Part shown: piece after piece, positions 51,544 to 60,607 of the stretch
Layout: every line of letters begins with the position of its first letter
How positions within the stretch are numbered: position 1 is the stretch's first letter
The notes under the pieces: model-generated
Seen by the model: only the letters and a program-made list of their open reading frames with translations
Databases searched by the model: none
What the model was told of the DNA's origin: nothing
Source of the DNA: Chitinophagaceae bacterium DXS
GTDB taxonomy: Bacteria; Bacteroidota; Bacteroidia; Chitinophagales; Chitinophagaceae
Reading direction: 5' to 3'
NCBI GenBank assembly: GCA_030345135.1
Contig: CP128386.1
Coordinates: 7,177,001 to 7,241,000, forward strand
DNA length: 64,000 bases
Made by a program: the position numbers and the translations under genes

Positions 51544-52572
51544 TTAACTAACCGGTTTCAGCACACTTTTCACCACTTCTCCCTTGTGCATTTTTTCGAA
51601 TGCTTCATGCCATTCGGTAACCGGCCATACGCCGCCGATTATCGGCTTTACGTTTAGTTGTCCGCTCGCCAACAAGGCAATTACACGTTCCCATACCGGC
51701 CAGTTGTGGCTAAAGCTACCCTGCAATGTCACATTCTTTTGCACCAGTGGATCAATTGAAAAACCAAGTGGCTGAGGTCCCCATCCAACTTTGGTGATAT
51801 GTCCCGCAGGACGCACGAGTTGCATGGCTATTTTAAGTGTAATGCTTGTACCTGCGGCGTCGATGATGCAATCTGCACCAAGGCCATCGCGTTGCAGCGC
51901 CCATGCCGTTGCATCGCCTACAATCACTTCACATCCATATTCTTTTGCAATATTTAATCTGTGACGGTCAGCTTCTAGCCCAACAACGGCAACTTCGGCA
52001 CCGCATAGTCTTGCGACGGCAGCGCAAAGAATTCCTATGGTGCCTGGACCCAGTACAATCACCCTGTCCCCCGGCTTAATGCGGCTATTCTCTACAACAG
52101 CGTTAAACGCAACGCAGCATGGTTCAGTAAGGCAGGCCTGTTCAAATGCCAGTTGATCAGGAATATGATGAAGGCAACGCGCAGGCACACGTACAAAACG
52201 GGTCATAGCGCCATTCACGCCATAACCAAACCCCTTACGTGTAGGATCAAGATTGTACATTCCACGTCTTGACATGGGATTGTTGACATCAATAACAGCG
52301 GCAGTTTCACTTACCACCCTGTCGCCCTCTTTCCATCCTTTTACAAGGCTACCGGTTGCTGCTATATGACCACCGAATTCGTGGCCCAATACAACCGGGT
52401 AATTTACGGGCCAGCTATGGTCGGCTGTCCATTGGTGCAGGTCACTGCCACAAACGCCTACATTGGCAACTTCAAGCAATACATCTTCATCGCCAATTTC
52501 AGGCATATCAATTTCTCTTATTTCTACAGAGCCTTTTTCAGGAGCATAATTAACTACGGCTGCAGATTTCAT
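51544..52572 (-). CDS. Zinc-type medium-chain alcohol/polyol dehydrogenase
   Basis: 342 residues. MDR family: VGVCGSDLHQW with the catalytic Cys, GHEFGG with His-Glu, and a Rossmann core VLGPGTIGILCAAVARLCGA (about 165-185). The structural-zinc lobe lacks the usual four cysteines (AAVIDVNNPMSRRGMYNLD is in its place), as in some sorbitol/threonine dehydrogenase-like members. Oxidises a secondary alcohol such as a polyol. The neighbouring SDR, sugar isomerase-like and HPS-like genes suggest a joint pathway. Confidence 0.9.
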   Translation of the reverse strand: MKSAAVVNYAPEKGSVEIREIDMPEIGDEDVLLEVANVGVCGSDLHQWTADHSWPVNYPVVLGHEFGGHIAATGSLVKGWKEGDRVVSETAAVIDVNNPMSRRGMYNLDPTRKGFGYGVNGAMTRFVRVPARCLHHIPDQLAFEQACLTEPCCVAFNAVVENSRIKPGDRVIVLGPGTIGILCAAVARLCGAEVAVVGLEADRHRLNIAKEYGCEVIVGDATAWALQRDGLGADCIIDAAGTSITLKIAMQLVRPAGHITKVGWGPQPLGFSIDPLVQKNVTLQGSFSHNWPVWERVIALLASGQLNVKPIIGGVWPVTEWHEAFEKMHKGEVVKSVLKPVS

Positions 52573-52847
52573 GTTGTTTATCGTTTGGAAATGGTTAATA
52601 AAGTGAATGGTGTTAGTGAATGGTCAATAGTGAATAGTGAAAATTGGAGCAAGCTTCTCATTTAACAGCTTGCAGTAAGTACGATTTACGAAGTACAAAG
52701 TACCTAGTTCTGATCAGGTTTTCTTTTTTCAACTTACCAAGACCATTTAACTATGGTTGTTCGTTTACTTGCAATGTCGCTGATTTCGAATATGCGCTCC
52801 AATCCTCTCCCTCATTTTCAATTGTCCACTTTCAATTGTCAATTAAG

Positions 52848-53558
52848 CTACGCGAGGCTTTTCACGGCCACATCGCCATATGCGTGTATCTTTTCACAAA
52901 TGAGTCTTAATGAACTTTCGAGATCGCCGGAAGCGGTTTTAAATTCATCAGCGTCTATTGTAAGCGGGGCGCCCAATACAACCAGCGGGGCACCGTATGC
53001 GGGACACTGAATAGCCTGTTCCAGGGAGAGTCCTCCGACAGCCTGTACAGGAATATTTACTGCAGCTACAACTTCTCTGAGTTGATCCAGTGGGCTGGGC
53101 ATGCGTTTGCCTGCAGCGGCAATCCCCCTCCGTTCATCATACCCGATATGATGAATGATGTAATCACAGCCCAAATCTTCGAGCCATTTTGCTGCTTCAA
53201 CCATATCATCACAACCCAGGTTGTCGCCCATTACTTTTACACCGTGATCTCGCCCGGCTTTCACAACGCATTTAATGGTTTCTTCATGGGCACGGGCCAT
53301 TACCACAACATGTGTAGCCCCGGCTTTAGCCATCATTTCGGCTTCGAGGTATCCGCCATCCATCGTTTTCAGATCAGCAACTATAGGAACATTTGGAAAA
53401 TTTTCACGAAGTCTTCTTACTCCGTGTAATCCTTCAGCAAGAATTAGTGGTGTTCCGGCTTCTAGCCAGTCTACACCTGCGCGCATAGCCATTGCGGCTG
53501 TTTCCAGCGCCTCATCAATATTGGTCAGGTCAAGGGAAATTTGTACGATGGGTTTCAT
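52848..53558 (-). CDS. 3-hexulose-6-phosphate synthase/KGPDC-like decarboxylase or aldolase
   Basis: 236 residues from ATG 53558 (MKPIVQISLDLT); a frame extension to 53615 is not supported. OMP-decarboxylase-like TIM barrel: VDWLEAGTPLI (family motif with Glu), VADLKTMDGG (Asp-x-Lys-x-x-Asp) and IIHHIGYDERR, then VGGLSLEQAI near the phosphate-binding loop. Members are hexulose-6-phosphate synthase and 3-keto-L-gulonate-6-phosphate decarboxylase. Which of these reactions applies is not settled by the sequence seen; the cluster suggests keto-sugar catabolism. Confidence 0.85.
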   Translation of the reverse strand: MKPIVQISLDLTNIDEALETAAMAMRAGVDWLEAGTPLILAEGLHGVRRLRENFPNVPIVADLKTMDGGYLEAEMMAKAGATHVVVMARAHEETIKCVVKAGRDHGVKVMGDNLGCDDMVEAAKWLEDLGCDYIIHHIGYDERRGIAAAGKRMPSPLDQLREVVAAVNIPVQAVGGLSLEQAIQCPAYGAPLVVLGAPLTIDADEFKTASGDLESSLRLICEKIHAYGDVAVKSLA

Positions 53559-53738
53559 AATTAGCAAGCATTTATTAATTAATCTCGTTCCGCTCGTTGC
53601 TTGCTGCATCATCAATTATTCTTTTCAGTAACTAATTACTGAAAAGAAATCTCAGAAGCAGTTCAGACGCGTCGCGAAAACGAGTTACTAATATATTTCA
53701 TTTTGAAATAGCGCAGTGTTTTTTCATTAAAATATCTG

Positions 53739-54371
53739 CTATAAAAACCCTTTCACCATTCTATACAATTGAATAACAGCAGTGAGAATGAAAATGCCGC
53801 CCATGGCTTTGTTGAGATTTTTCATACTGGCATTCATTCTTGTAATGAGCCAGTTGCCGCCATACATATAAACAGCCAGGCCTCCGATAGTGCCGCAACC
53901 CGCGCCAACCGTAAACATGTCGTATTGAGAAGATACGGGCTGAATAACTTTATTATCAAGGAGATAAGTACTCCATATAAACCAGAACGGGATTTGTGCC
54001 GGATTTAATGCACTCATACTGATCCCCAGCAGAAAACGATCCATCTTGTTGTTTAGCAGCAATGCTTTTTTGTTGCTCTGCTGCCGGTTGGCTGACACAA
54101 AACTCGCAACCCCCAGTACCAGGAATAAGGCAACAGTAAGCCAGCCTAATACGGTAAAGAACAGTTTATGCTGCATAATCCAATCCACACCTTTTAGCGA
54201 GAGACGTAAATAAATCACTTCAACTATCGCCACACCAATAGCATATTTCCAGGCGTTTCTCGCATTTTCCTGAACGTAGATCTGAGTGGCGGTAATGCTC
54301 ATGTTCCCCAACGGCAATTGCCCTAAAAAACTCACCAGCATTCCCATAAAAGCTGCAAACAGTAAAGCCAT
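53739..54371 (-). CDS. LysE/RhtB-type exporter
   Basis: 210 residues from ATG 54371 (MALLFAAFMGMLVSFLGQLP); the longer frame to 54437 comes from repeat DNA. Six membrane helices; the N-terminal FLGQLPLGNMSITATQIY and the SALNPAQIPFWFIWSTYLL helix correspond to the LysE superfamily. Such exporters remove amino acids or small metabolites. Single gene. Confidence 0.85.
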   Translation of the reverse strand: MALLFAAFMGMLVSFLGQLPLGNMSITATQIYVQENARNAWKYAIGVAIVEVIYLRLSLKGVDWIMQHKLFFTVLGWLTVALFLVLGVASFVSANRQQSNKKALLLNNKMDRFLLGISMSALNPAQIPFWFIWSTYLLDNKVIQPVSSQYDMFTVGAGCGTIGGLAVYMYGGNWLITRMNASMKNLNKAMGGIFILTAVIQLYRMVKGFL

Positions 54372-54401
54372 AGGGCGCAAATATAGAATACAATTGAAAA
54401 T

Positions 54402-55149
54402 GGAGAATTGAGAATTGAAAATGGAGGGAATGTGCAAATGTGCGGATGTGCGAATGCCTTACACCTCATACCTCACACTCATACCTTACACCTCATACCT
54501 TACACCTGATACCTGACACCTCATACCTTACACCTTACACCTTACATCCACAGCTAAAAGCTAATAGCTCACAGCTTTTCTTTATTTTTAATTTTTAAAG
54601 CTAAGTATATGATTGCTACAAGTATGGCCGGAATGATGATGAATGGAGAGTCGCCTGAAATACTGTTTTGGGTAGGATGTTCGGGAAGCTTTGATCAGCG
54701 TGCGCAAAAGATCACAAGAGCGTTTGCAAGTATTCTCAATAAGACCGGAATTAAATATGCGATACTTGGCAAAGAAGAAGAATGGAGAATTGAGAATTGA
54801 AAATGGAGGGAATGTGCAAATGTGCGGATGTGCGAATGCCTTACACCTCATACCTCACACCTCATACCTTACACCTCATACCTGACACCTCATACCTTAC
54901 ACCTTACACCTTACATCCACAGCTAAAAGCTAATAGCTCACAGCTTTTCTTTATTTTTAATTTTTAAAGCTAAGTATATGATTGCTACAAGTATGGCCGA
55001 AATGATGATGAATGGAGAATCGCCTGAAATACTGTTTTGGGTAGGATGTTCGGGAAGCTTTGATCAGCGGGCGCAAAAGATCACAAGAGCGTTTGCAAGT
55101 ATTCTCAATAAGACCGGAATTAAATATGCGATACTTGGCAAAGAAGAAG
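54402..55149. repeat. Tandem duplication of about 369 bp covering the spacer and 5' end of the Fe-S gene
   Basis: The unit at 54402-54780 (composite repeats, promoter region and first 57 codons) is repeated at 54781-55149 with very few differences (for example GCCGGAATG against GCCGAAATG and CGTGCGC against CGGGCGC). The start codons 54609 and 54978 are 369 bp apart. The repeat border lies in the AATTGAGAATTGAAAATGG element, which suggests recombination between dispersed repeats. Confidence 0.93.
54609..54800 (+). pseudogene. Truncated duplicate of the CCG-type Fe-S protein gene
   Basis: 63 residues: the first 57 are the same as the start of the 54978 product except Gly for Glu at residue 8, then the frame runs into the duplicated spacer (EEWRIEN) and stops. 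It keeps only one conserved Cys region (WVGCSGSFDQRAQK), so it cannot be a functional Fe-S protein, although it keeps the complete promoter region and may be transcribed. Confidence 0.9.
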
Positions 55150-55754
55150 CCTGCACGGGCGACCCTGCCCGCCGCGCCGGCAACGAATTTCTTTTTCAGA
55201 TGATGGCTTATAATAATATCCAGGTGTTAAATGGCTACGGTATAAAAAAGATTGTCACTACCTGTCCTCACTGCTTTAATATCCTAAAAAATGAATACCC
55301 GGAATTAGGGGGAAATTATGATGTTGTTCATCACACTACCTTTTTACAGGAACTGATCGACAGCGGAAAAATCGTATTGAAGGAAGGTGGAAGCTTTAAA
55401 GGAAAACGAATTACTTATCATGACAGCTGCTACCTCGGCCGGGCTAATAATATTTATGAGGCGCCACGCAAGGTTCTGGAACTATTGGACGCTGAGCTGG
55501 TTGAGATGAAACGCTGCCGCACTAACGGATTATGTTGCGGCGCCGGAGGTGCACAAATGTTCAAGGAGGAAGAAAAAGGAACCAAAAGAGTAAATTTCGA
55601 ACGCACTGACGAAGCGCTTTCCCTTGAGCCGAACATTATTGCAAGTGCTTGTCCGTTTTGCAACACAATGCTAACCGACGGCGTAAAAAACCGCGAAAAA
55701 GAAGACAACGTTCAGGTGCTGGATATAGCGGAATTGATTGAGAAAAGCATGTGA
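54978..55754 (+). CDS. CCG-domain (heterodisulfide-reductase-like) Fe-S protein
   Basis: 258 residues. Two cysteine-rich CCG-type regions: WVGCSGSFDQRA ... EEACTGDPARRAGNE ... TTCPHCFN in the first half; YHDSCYLGR ... LCCGAGGAQMF ... SACPFCNTML in the second. These bind a special [4Fe-4S] cluster in HdrB-like, GlpC and lactate-oxidase-type (LutA) proteins. It probably passes electrons from an oxidoreductase to quinone or disulfide. The 5' end and spacer are tandemly duplicated. No partner ferredoxin-type gene is adjacent in this window. Confidence 0.88.
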   Translation: MIATSMAEMMMNGESPEILFWVGCSGSFDQRAQKITRAFASILNKTGIKYAILGKEEACTGDPARRAGNEFLFQMMAYNNIQVLNGYGIKKIVTTCPHCFNILKNEYPELGGNYDVVHHTTFLQELIDSGKIVLKEGGSFKGKRITYHDSCYLGRANNIYEAPRKVLELLDAELVEMKRCRTNGLCCGAGGAQMFKEEEKGTKRVNFERTDEALSLEPNIIASACPFCNTMLTDGVKNREKEDNVQVLDIAELIEKSM

Positions 55755-55930
55755 ATGTGCAAATGTGCAAATGTGCAAATGTGCGAATGAATGGAGAATT
55801 GAAAATTGACAATGGAAAATGAGGGGAATGTGCGAATGTGCAGATGTGCGAATGCGCTTGAATGCCGGACTTATTCCTGACGCTTCATACCTGATACCTG
55901 ATGCCTGATACCTGACACCTGACACCTGAT
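55755..55930. repeat. Composite short-period repeat between convergent genes
   Basis: AATGTGCAA-type 9-mers, an AATTGAAAATTGACAATGG element, a second AATGTGC block, then CCTGATACCTGACACCTGA 10-mers. No gene. Confidence 0.8.
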
Positions 55931-55933
55931 ACC

Positions 55934-56386
55934 TTACCTGTCCTCACCCACCCTTTCATACACTGTTTGATTACCGGCGTCGAGCGCAAAACAGCCGGAG
56001 AGGAAAGTGAGTTGATTTCCTTCGAGGTTGAAGAAGATCTTGTAAGGGTTTGAACTGGCGCTTAGAATAATCCTGTTTGTAAACTGACCTTCCTTTATCA
56101 CCAGGCACACATTGGCCTCTACAGAACTGTCAGGAGTTGAAGCGTAATTGCCTTTTTCTTTTGCCTGGCCACTGTCAAAAACCGTATAGCTGTCGTTTGT
56201 AAATTGAATAACATGACCATTGTTCGGGGGAAAGGTTTTAAGTGGCATGCTTCCTACTGTTGATCTTAACTCCCATGACCCGATAATGCTGTTGGATTTC
56301 TCTGCTTCTGTCATATTACTTTTTTTACAGCCGGACGTAAAAAAAAGTATAAGCACAAAGGACAGGGCCAGAATAACATATTTCAT
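55934..56386 (-). CDS. Lipoprotein with lipocalin-like domain
   Basis: 150 residues from ATG 56386 (MKYVILALSFVLILFFTSGC). A clear lipobox TSGC (Cys20) makes it a lipoprotein. Mature part: SIIGSWELRSTVGSMPLKTF, VIQFTNDSYTVF and a terminal strand QLTFLSGCF..., the pattern of the small lipocalin-like family of Bacteroidota. Probably binds a small ligand at the cell envelope. Own gene between repeat spacers. Confidence 0.78.
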   Translation of the reverse strand: MKYVILALSFVLILFFTSGCKKSNMTEAEKSNSIIGSWELRSTVGSMPLKTFPPNNGHVIQFTNDSYTVFDSGQAKEKGNYASTPDSSVEANVCLVIKEGQFTNRIILSASSNPYKIFFNLEGNQLTFLSGCFALDAGNQTVYERVGEDR

Positions 56387-56560
56387 CGCAAGGTTTTTAT
56401 TATTGACCGGCACCAGGCGCAAAACATTGCGATTTAGGTAAAAAATTTTATTGAATTATTGGTTCGAGCATTTAGGCATTTCCATATTTGCACCTTCTCT
56501 CACTTGCACATTCGCACATTTGCACATTTACCCATTTGCACATTTAGCTATCTTTGCGCT

Positions 56561-57076
56561 ATGAATACGAATATAGCAGAATTTATTCCGGAAGATTTTG
56601 ACGCGTCATCCAGGGTGTGGATCTACCAGAGCAGCCGGTTGTTTTCAATGGGTGAAGCATTTGAGCTGGAAAGCATGATGAACAAGTTCCTGCAAAGCTG
56701 GAACACGCACGGAACGCCGGTAAAAGGTTACGCGAATTTATTATACGGACAGTTTGTAATATTAATGGCGGACGAATCTGCAACTTATGTAAGTGGTTGC
56801 AGTACTGACAGTTCGGTGAGATTGATCAAGGAGATTGAGGAGAAGTTCAACGTAACAATGTTTGACAGGCAAATGCTTGCTTTTGTGATAAAGGATAAGA
56901 TTCAGCTACTGCCTCTTCAGCAGATACCGTATGCGGTGCAGAATAATTTTATTACTCCTGGTACATTGTATTTTAATAACCTGGTGGCGACGAAGGCTGA
57001 TTTGCTGAGCAAATGGCTGGTACCGGTTAAAGATAGCTGGCTGGCTAAAAAGTTTAAACTGGAAGCAGAGGTTTGA
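56561..57076 (+). CDS. Conserved small Bacteroidota protein of unknown function
   Basis: 171 residues from the ATG at 56561; the frame upstream to 56459 is translated repeat DNA (HICTFAHL-like units) and not part of the gene. A perfect -7 box TATCTTTG (56549-56556) lies only 4 nt before the start codon, which suggests a leaderless mRNA. Soluble; conserved-looking segments are SRVWIYQSSRLFSMGEAFEL and NNFITPGTLYFNNLVATKAD. No enzyme motif recognised. Confidence 0.72.
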   Translation: MNTNIAEFIPEDFDASSRVWIYQSSRLFSMGEAFELESMMNKFLQSWNTHGTPVKGYANLLYGQFVILMADESATYVSGCSTDSSVRLIKEIEEKFNVTMFDRQMLAFVIKDKIQLLPLQQIPYAVQNNFITPGTLYFNNLVATKADLLSKWLVPVKDSWLAKKFKLEAEV

Positions 57077-57609
57077 ACCACGGAGACACAGGTGGCAGGG
57101 CGAAACACGACGTTTTTGAAACACGAAGGCACGAAGAACACAAAGAGGCACAAAGTTTTTGAACCACGGAGACAGGACGACACGAAGAAACACGGTATTG
57201 TTAGCCACTAAGTCTCTAAATGCAAAAGAGTTCTAAAGGAATAAAAGTAAGACTGAAACTATTCGCTGCGCCGCTGCCTCTTTGCGACCGTTGCGAGAAA
57301 CCCTTCGCTTCGATTAACGTATAACGTACCACGTATAACTTACAACTTCCACCGCGTCGCCGCTTCTTCGCGAGCGTTGCGAGAAACTCTTCGCTTCAAT
57401 CAACGTATAACGTACAACGTATAACTTACAACTCCCACTGCGTCGCTGCTTCTTCGCGAGCGTTGCGAGAAACCCCTCGCTAAGATCAACGTATAACGTA
57501 CAACGTATAACTTACAACTCCCACTGCGTCGCTGCTTCTTTGCGACCGTTGCGAGAAACCAAACCCTTCGCTCCGATCAACGTATAACGTACAACGTATA
57601 ACTTACAAC
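57077..57609. repeat. Tandem repeats downstream of the dppB-like gene
   Basis: 57077-57195 contains CACGAAG/AACACGAAG-type short repeats. From about 57259 to 57611 a unit of 86-91 bp (starting CGTTGCGAGAAACCCTTCGC, continuing AACGTATAACGTACAACGTA) is repeated four times (AACGTATAACGTA at 57316, 57402, 57488 and 57579). Within it AACGTATA is itself iterated. No gene. Confidence 0.92.
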
Positions 57610-58656
57610 TCAGTCAAGCTTAACGCGTGGATCAACGATTGAATAGAATATATCTGCGAGAATATTTACCAGCACAAAGAATGTAGCCGTCAGCAATACA
57701 CTTCCCATCACGACTGGGAAATCGAGTTTTTCGAGGGCATCAACGGTAACTTTTCCTATCCCTTTCCAGCCGAAAATATATTCGACAAAAAAAGCACCTG
57801 CCAGCAATTCCGCGAACCAGCCGGTGATGGCGGTGATAACCGGATTCAGCGCGTTGCGCAATGCATGTTTCCAGATAACAGTTTTGCGTCTTAATCCTTT
57901 TGCGTAGGCTGTTCTTATATAATCCTGATCAAGCACATCAAGCATAGCGCTTCTTGTCAATTGGGTGATGATCGCCAACGGCCTGATACCAAGTGTTACC
58001 GCGGGTAAAATGAGGTTTCGCAGCTGTAGTTGCCTTCCATTGAATGGATCGACTTCATATAAGCTGCCGATCATATGCAGACCGGTATAATTACTCAACA
58101 CAAAGCCGAAGACGTAAGCCAGTATAATCCCGACAAAAAAGGACGGCGCAGAAATTCCCAGCACGCTTGCAAAGATGGCTGAAGTGTCCCAAACGGTATT
58201 CTGTTTGACTGCAGCTAAAACACCAAGACCGATACCAAATATTGTTGAGATCAGCATAGCCGTAAAGGCCAGTAACATCGTTCCCGGAAGCGCTTCCATC
58301 AATACTTCAGTCACACTTTTTTTGGTTTGATAAGAACGACGGAGATATGGCCATTTGATGGCCAATTTTATATCGCCCCCAATAAAAATTCCATGAAGCT
58401 GTTTTGACTGTATTTCCTCTTTGGAGTGAACAGCGAGCGGAGATACATCATTTACATACAATAAAAACTGTTTCCATTTCGGCTGATCGAGTGCGAGTTC
58501 TTTTCTTATGTTTTTTATAGTAGCACTGTCACCCGTCTGGCCGAGTACAAGTCTTACAGGATCACCGAACCCTACAAACAAAAAAAACACCACAACGATA
58601 ACACCCGCTAACACGAGCAGTCCGTACAGCATTTTTTTAGTTATGAATGTCAGCAT
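57610..58656 (-). CDS. ABC transporter permease, dipeptide/oligopeptide type (DppB/OppB-like)
   Basis: 348 residues with an N-terminal membrane helix and a ~75-residue periplasmic insert before the core. The EAA-type loop QDYIRTAYAKGLRRKTVIWK (about 250-270) and the closing IVDPRVKL motif are typical of DppB/OppB. Six membrane helices. The partner DppC permease and ATPases are not in the window. The preceding gene is a DoxX-like protein 13 nt away, so the two may be one operon. Confidence 0.9.
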   Translation of the reverse strand: MLTFITKKMLYGLLVLAGVIVVVFFLFVGFGDPVRLVLGQTGDSATIKNIRKELALDQPKWKQFLLYVNDVSPLAVHSKEEIQSKQLHGIFIGGDIKLAIKWPYLRRSYQTKKSVTEVLMEALPGTMLLAFTAMLISTIFGIGLGVLAAVKQNTVWDTSAIFASVLGISAPSFFVGIILAYVFGFVLSNYTGLHMIGSLYEVDPFNGRQLQLRNLILPAVTLGIRPLAIITQLTRSAMLDVLDQDYIRTAYAKGLRRKTVIWKHALRNALNPVITAITGWFAELLAGAFFVEYIFGWKGIGKVTVDALEKLDFPVVMGSVLLTATFFVLVNILADIFYSIVDPRVKLD

Positions 58657-58669
58657 AGTTTAAAGATAC

Positions 58670-59791
58670 CTATTGGGCCTTCAATTCTCCAACCGCCTTC
58701 TGCATTTTACTGATATCTGCGCCGCTTATTTTACGGTAGACTGTCGCCTGGTTCATCAGAAAATAAGTTGGATTGGCTCTTGCTGCCGTTTTAATAACCG
58801 TAGCATCACAGATAAGGAGATCCTTTACAGCCAATGAATCCAAATAGTGAGCAGCTTTTTTGGGTTCTGATGTGATATAGCGGACCGGAATATTTTTTGA
58901 AAGACAGGTCTGTACCAGTTGCGTATGTTCTTCCTTCATCCATTTTCCCGCGTTGCCAAAATCCTTTACAAATACCAGCATGTAATAACCGGGCGTTTCC
59001 AACACCTGCGCTGTAATATCGTCTCCGGCATCGTTTCGCAAGGCAAAATCGACAATCGCAGGCGTTGCATTTCCCTGCCTTATCAATTTGTCATGACGTT
59101 CAACAAACTCATAGGTAGAATCAAAATCATCAGGGAAATGATCCTGATCAAATTCCACGCGCTGCCCTTTATGTTTATATGTGAAGTTCATGATAGAACT
59201 GTCAGCTATTGCGCCCGGCGGAACTTTCATTTTTTCGGCTATATTATTTCCCTGTTTGTAAGGCAAACAATCGACGAAAGGCAAATGTTTGAGCGCATGC
59301 TCCTGCATCCATGAAACGGCAAAAACGCTTAGAAGAAGTATACCTATTGATGGACCGGGTGAAAAAACCGGTCTGATCTTTTTATAATTAAAGACGATCA
59401 ACAAGGTAAGTACAAATAAGATCAGATCTTTCAGGAAAGACTGGAAAGCGGTGAGCGGAACGCAATCACCAAAACAGCCACAAGTTTTAATTTTTCCGGA
59501 CAGGAAGGCATAACCGGTAAGGAAAGTAAAAAACACGATAAGCAGGAACAATAACCAGCTAACCAATTTCATCCGATAGCCTACCAGCAGTGCAATACCG
59601 GCCACCACTTCAAACACATTCATTACAAGCGAAAGCACGAGCGAATAGTCGTTAAGCGCACTCCAGCCCCACACTTCAAAAAACTCCTGCATCTTGTAGC
59701 TTAATCCAAGCGGATCATTGGCTTTTATCAACCCGGAAAAAATAAACAACACGCCAACGAATATCCTTGCAATGTTTAGTACAACCTTCAT
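58670..59791 (-). CDS. MauE/DoxX-like membrane protein with thioredoxin-like C-terminal domain
   Basis: 373 residues. N-terminal DoxX/MauE-type four-helix membrane part (about 1-150): ARIFVGVLFIFSGLIKANDP and CGCFGDCVPL, a cysteine motif between helices 3 and 4 that is common in quinone- or disulfide-linked DoxX members. The C-terminal ~200 residues form a periplasmic thioredoxin-like domain without a CxxC (YMLVFVKDFGNAGKWMKEEH). A BT_3928-like architecture of Bacteroidota. Function not known; redox or maturation role inferred. Confidence 0.82.
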   Translation of the reverse strand: MKVVLNIARIFVGVLFIFSGLIKANDPLGLSYKMQEFFEVWGWSALNDYSLVLSLVMNVFEVVAGIALLVGYRMKLVSWLLFLLIVFFTFLTGYAFLSGKIKTCGCFGDCVPLTAFQSFLKDLILFVLTLLIVFNYKKIRPVFSPGPSIGILLLSVFAVSWMQEHALKHLPFVDCLPYKQGNNIAEKMKVPPGAIADSSIMNFTYKHKGQRVEFDQDHFPDDFDSTYEFVERHDKLIRQGNATPAIVDFALRNDAGDDITAQVLETPGYYMLVFVKDFGNAGKWMKEEHTQLVQTCLSKNIPVRYITSEPKKAAHYLDSLAVKDLLICDATVIKTAARANPTYFLMNQATVYRKISGADISKMQKAVGELKAQ

Positions 59792-59835
59792 GGATCTGAA
59801 TTTATCTTTTAGTTACAACCGGTTTGCGCTTCAGC

Positions 59836-60384
59836 CTACCCTACATGTTTTCCTTCATTTATCAGAATCAGCGCGAATACTGCGTAATTAATAATATCAA
59901 TATAATTGGCATCAATACCTTCACTGATCAGCGTCTTGCCGTCATTGGCGAGGATCTGCCGAACACGCAACAACTTCACCAGGATAAGATCAGCAAAACT
60001 TTCCTGTGTCATCTCACGCCAGGCCTCACCATAGTCGTGGTTTTTTGCCAACATGGTATCTTTAGCGAGCTGAACATTCTCACTATACAAAGCACTAACC
60101 GTATCTACATCAAGATCCTCAACTGCTGAATTGTTCTTCTTTAACTGGATCAACCCGATAACACCATAGTTGACGATACCAATAAATTCGGACCGGATAT
60201 CGTCTCCTACCTTCTGTTCTTTTTTCTCCTGGATAGTACGTATGCGCAGGGCTTTGATAATGATCTGGTCAATAACGGAAATGGCGCGCAATACTCTCCA
60301 CGAGGTTCCGTAGTCGCGGGTTTTCTTCAAAAAAATATCACGGCATTTATCTATACACTCGTCGTATTGTTGATTTGTATCCAT
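59836..60384 (-). CDS. DUF1599 protein with internal repeat
   Basis: 182 residues made of two similar halves: IFLKKTRDYGTSWRVLR ... IIIKALRIR ... GIVNYGVIGLI and MLAKNHDYGEAWREMTQ ... VKLLRVRQI ... DIINYAVFALI. DUF1599 is often encoded next to folP in Bacteroidota, as here (folP starts 224 bp away, divergent). The K-x-x-DYG motif may be a nucleotide or metal site. Soluble, function unknown. Confidence 0.88.
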   Translation of the reverse strand: MDTNQQYDECIDKCRDIFLKKTRDYGTSWRVLRAISVIDQIIIKALRIRTIQEKKEQKVGDDIRSEFIGIVNYGVIGLIQLKKNNSAVEDLDVDTVSALYSENVQLAKDTMLAKNHDYGEAWREMTQESFADLILVKLLRVRQILANDGKTLISEGIDANYIDIINYAVFALILINEGKHVG

Positions 60385-60607
60385 GGAATAGCTATGAGCT
60401 ATCAGCTATCAGCTATGAGCTGTTTGCCGAAAGAATTATTATTTCAATTATCAATTAATGTCAACCAGGGTACTGAGTACTCTATTCTTCTACGCACAAA
60501 TCAGGTATAAAACACCTGCCATCTGTCCCTTATCAATTATCAAGTTTCAATTATCAATTATAACTAACTTGCGCGTTTACTATCGCCAAAAATAAGGAAA
60601 CCGCACC

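Noticed and set aside
56459-56560. Upstream extension of the 56561 protein
   Set aside because: The residues are a translation of the AATGTGC-type repeat (HICTFAHL-like units), and a promoter box lies just before the inner ATG.
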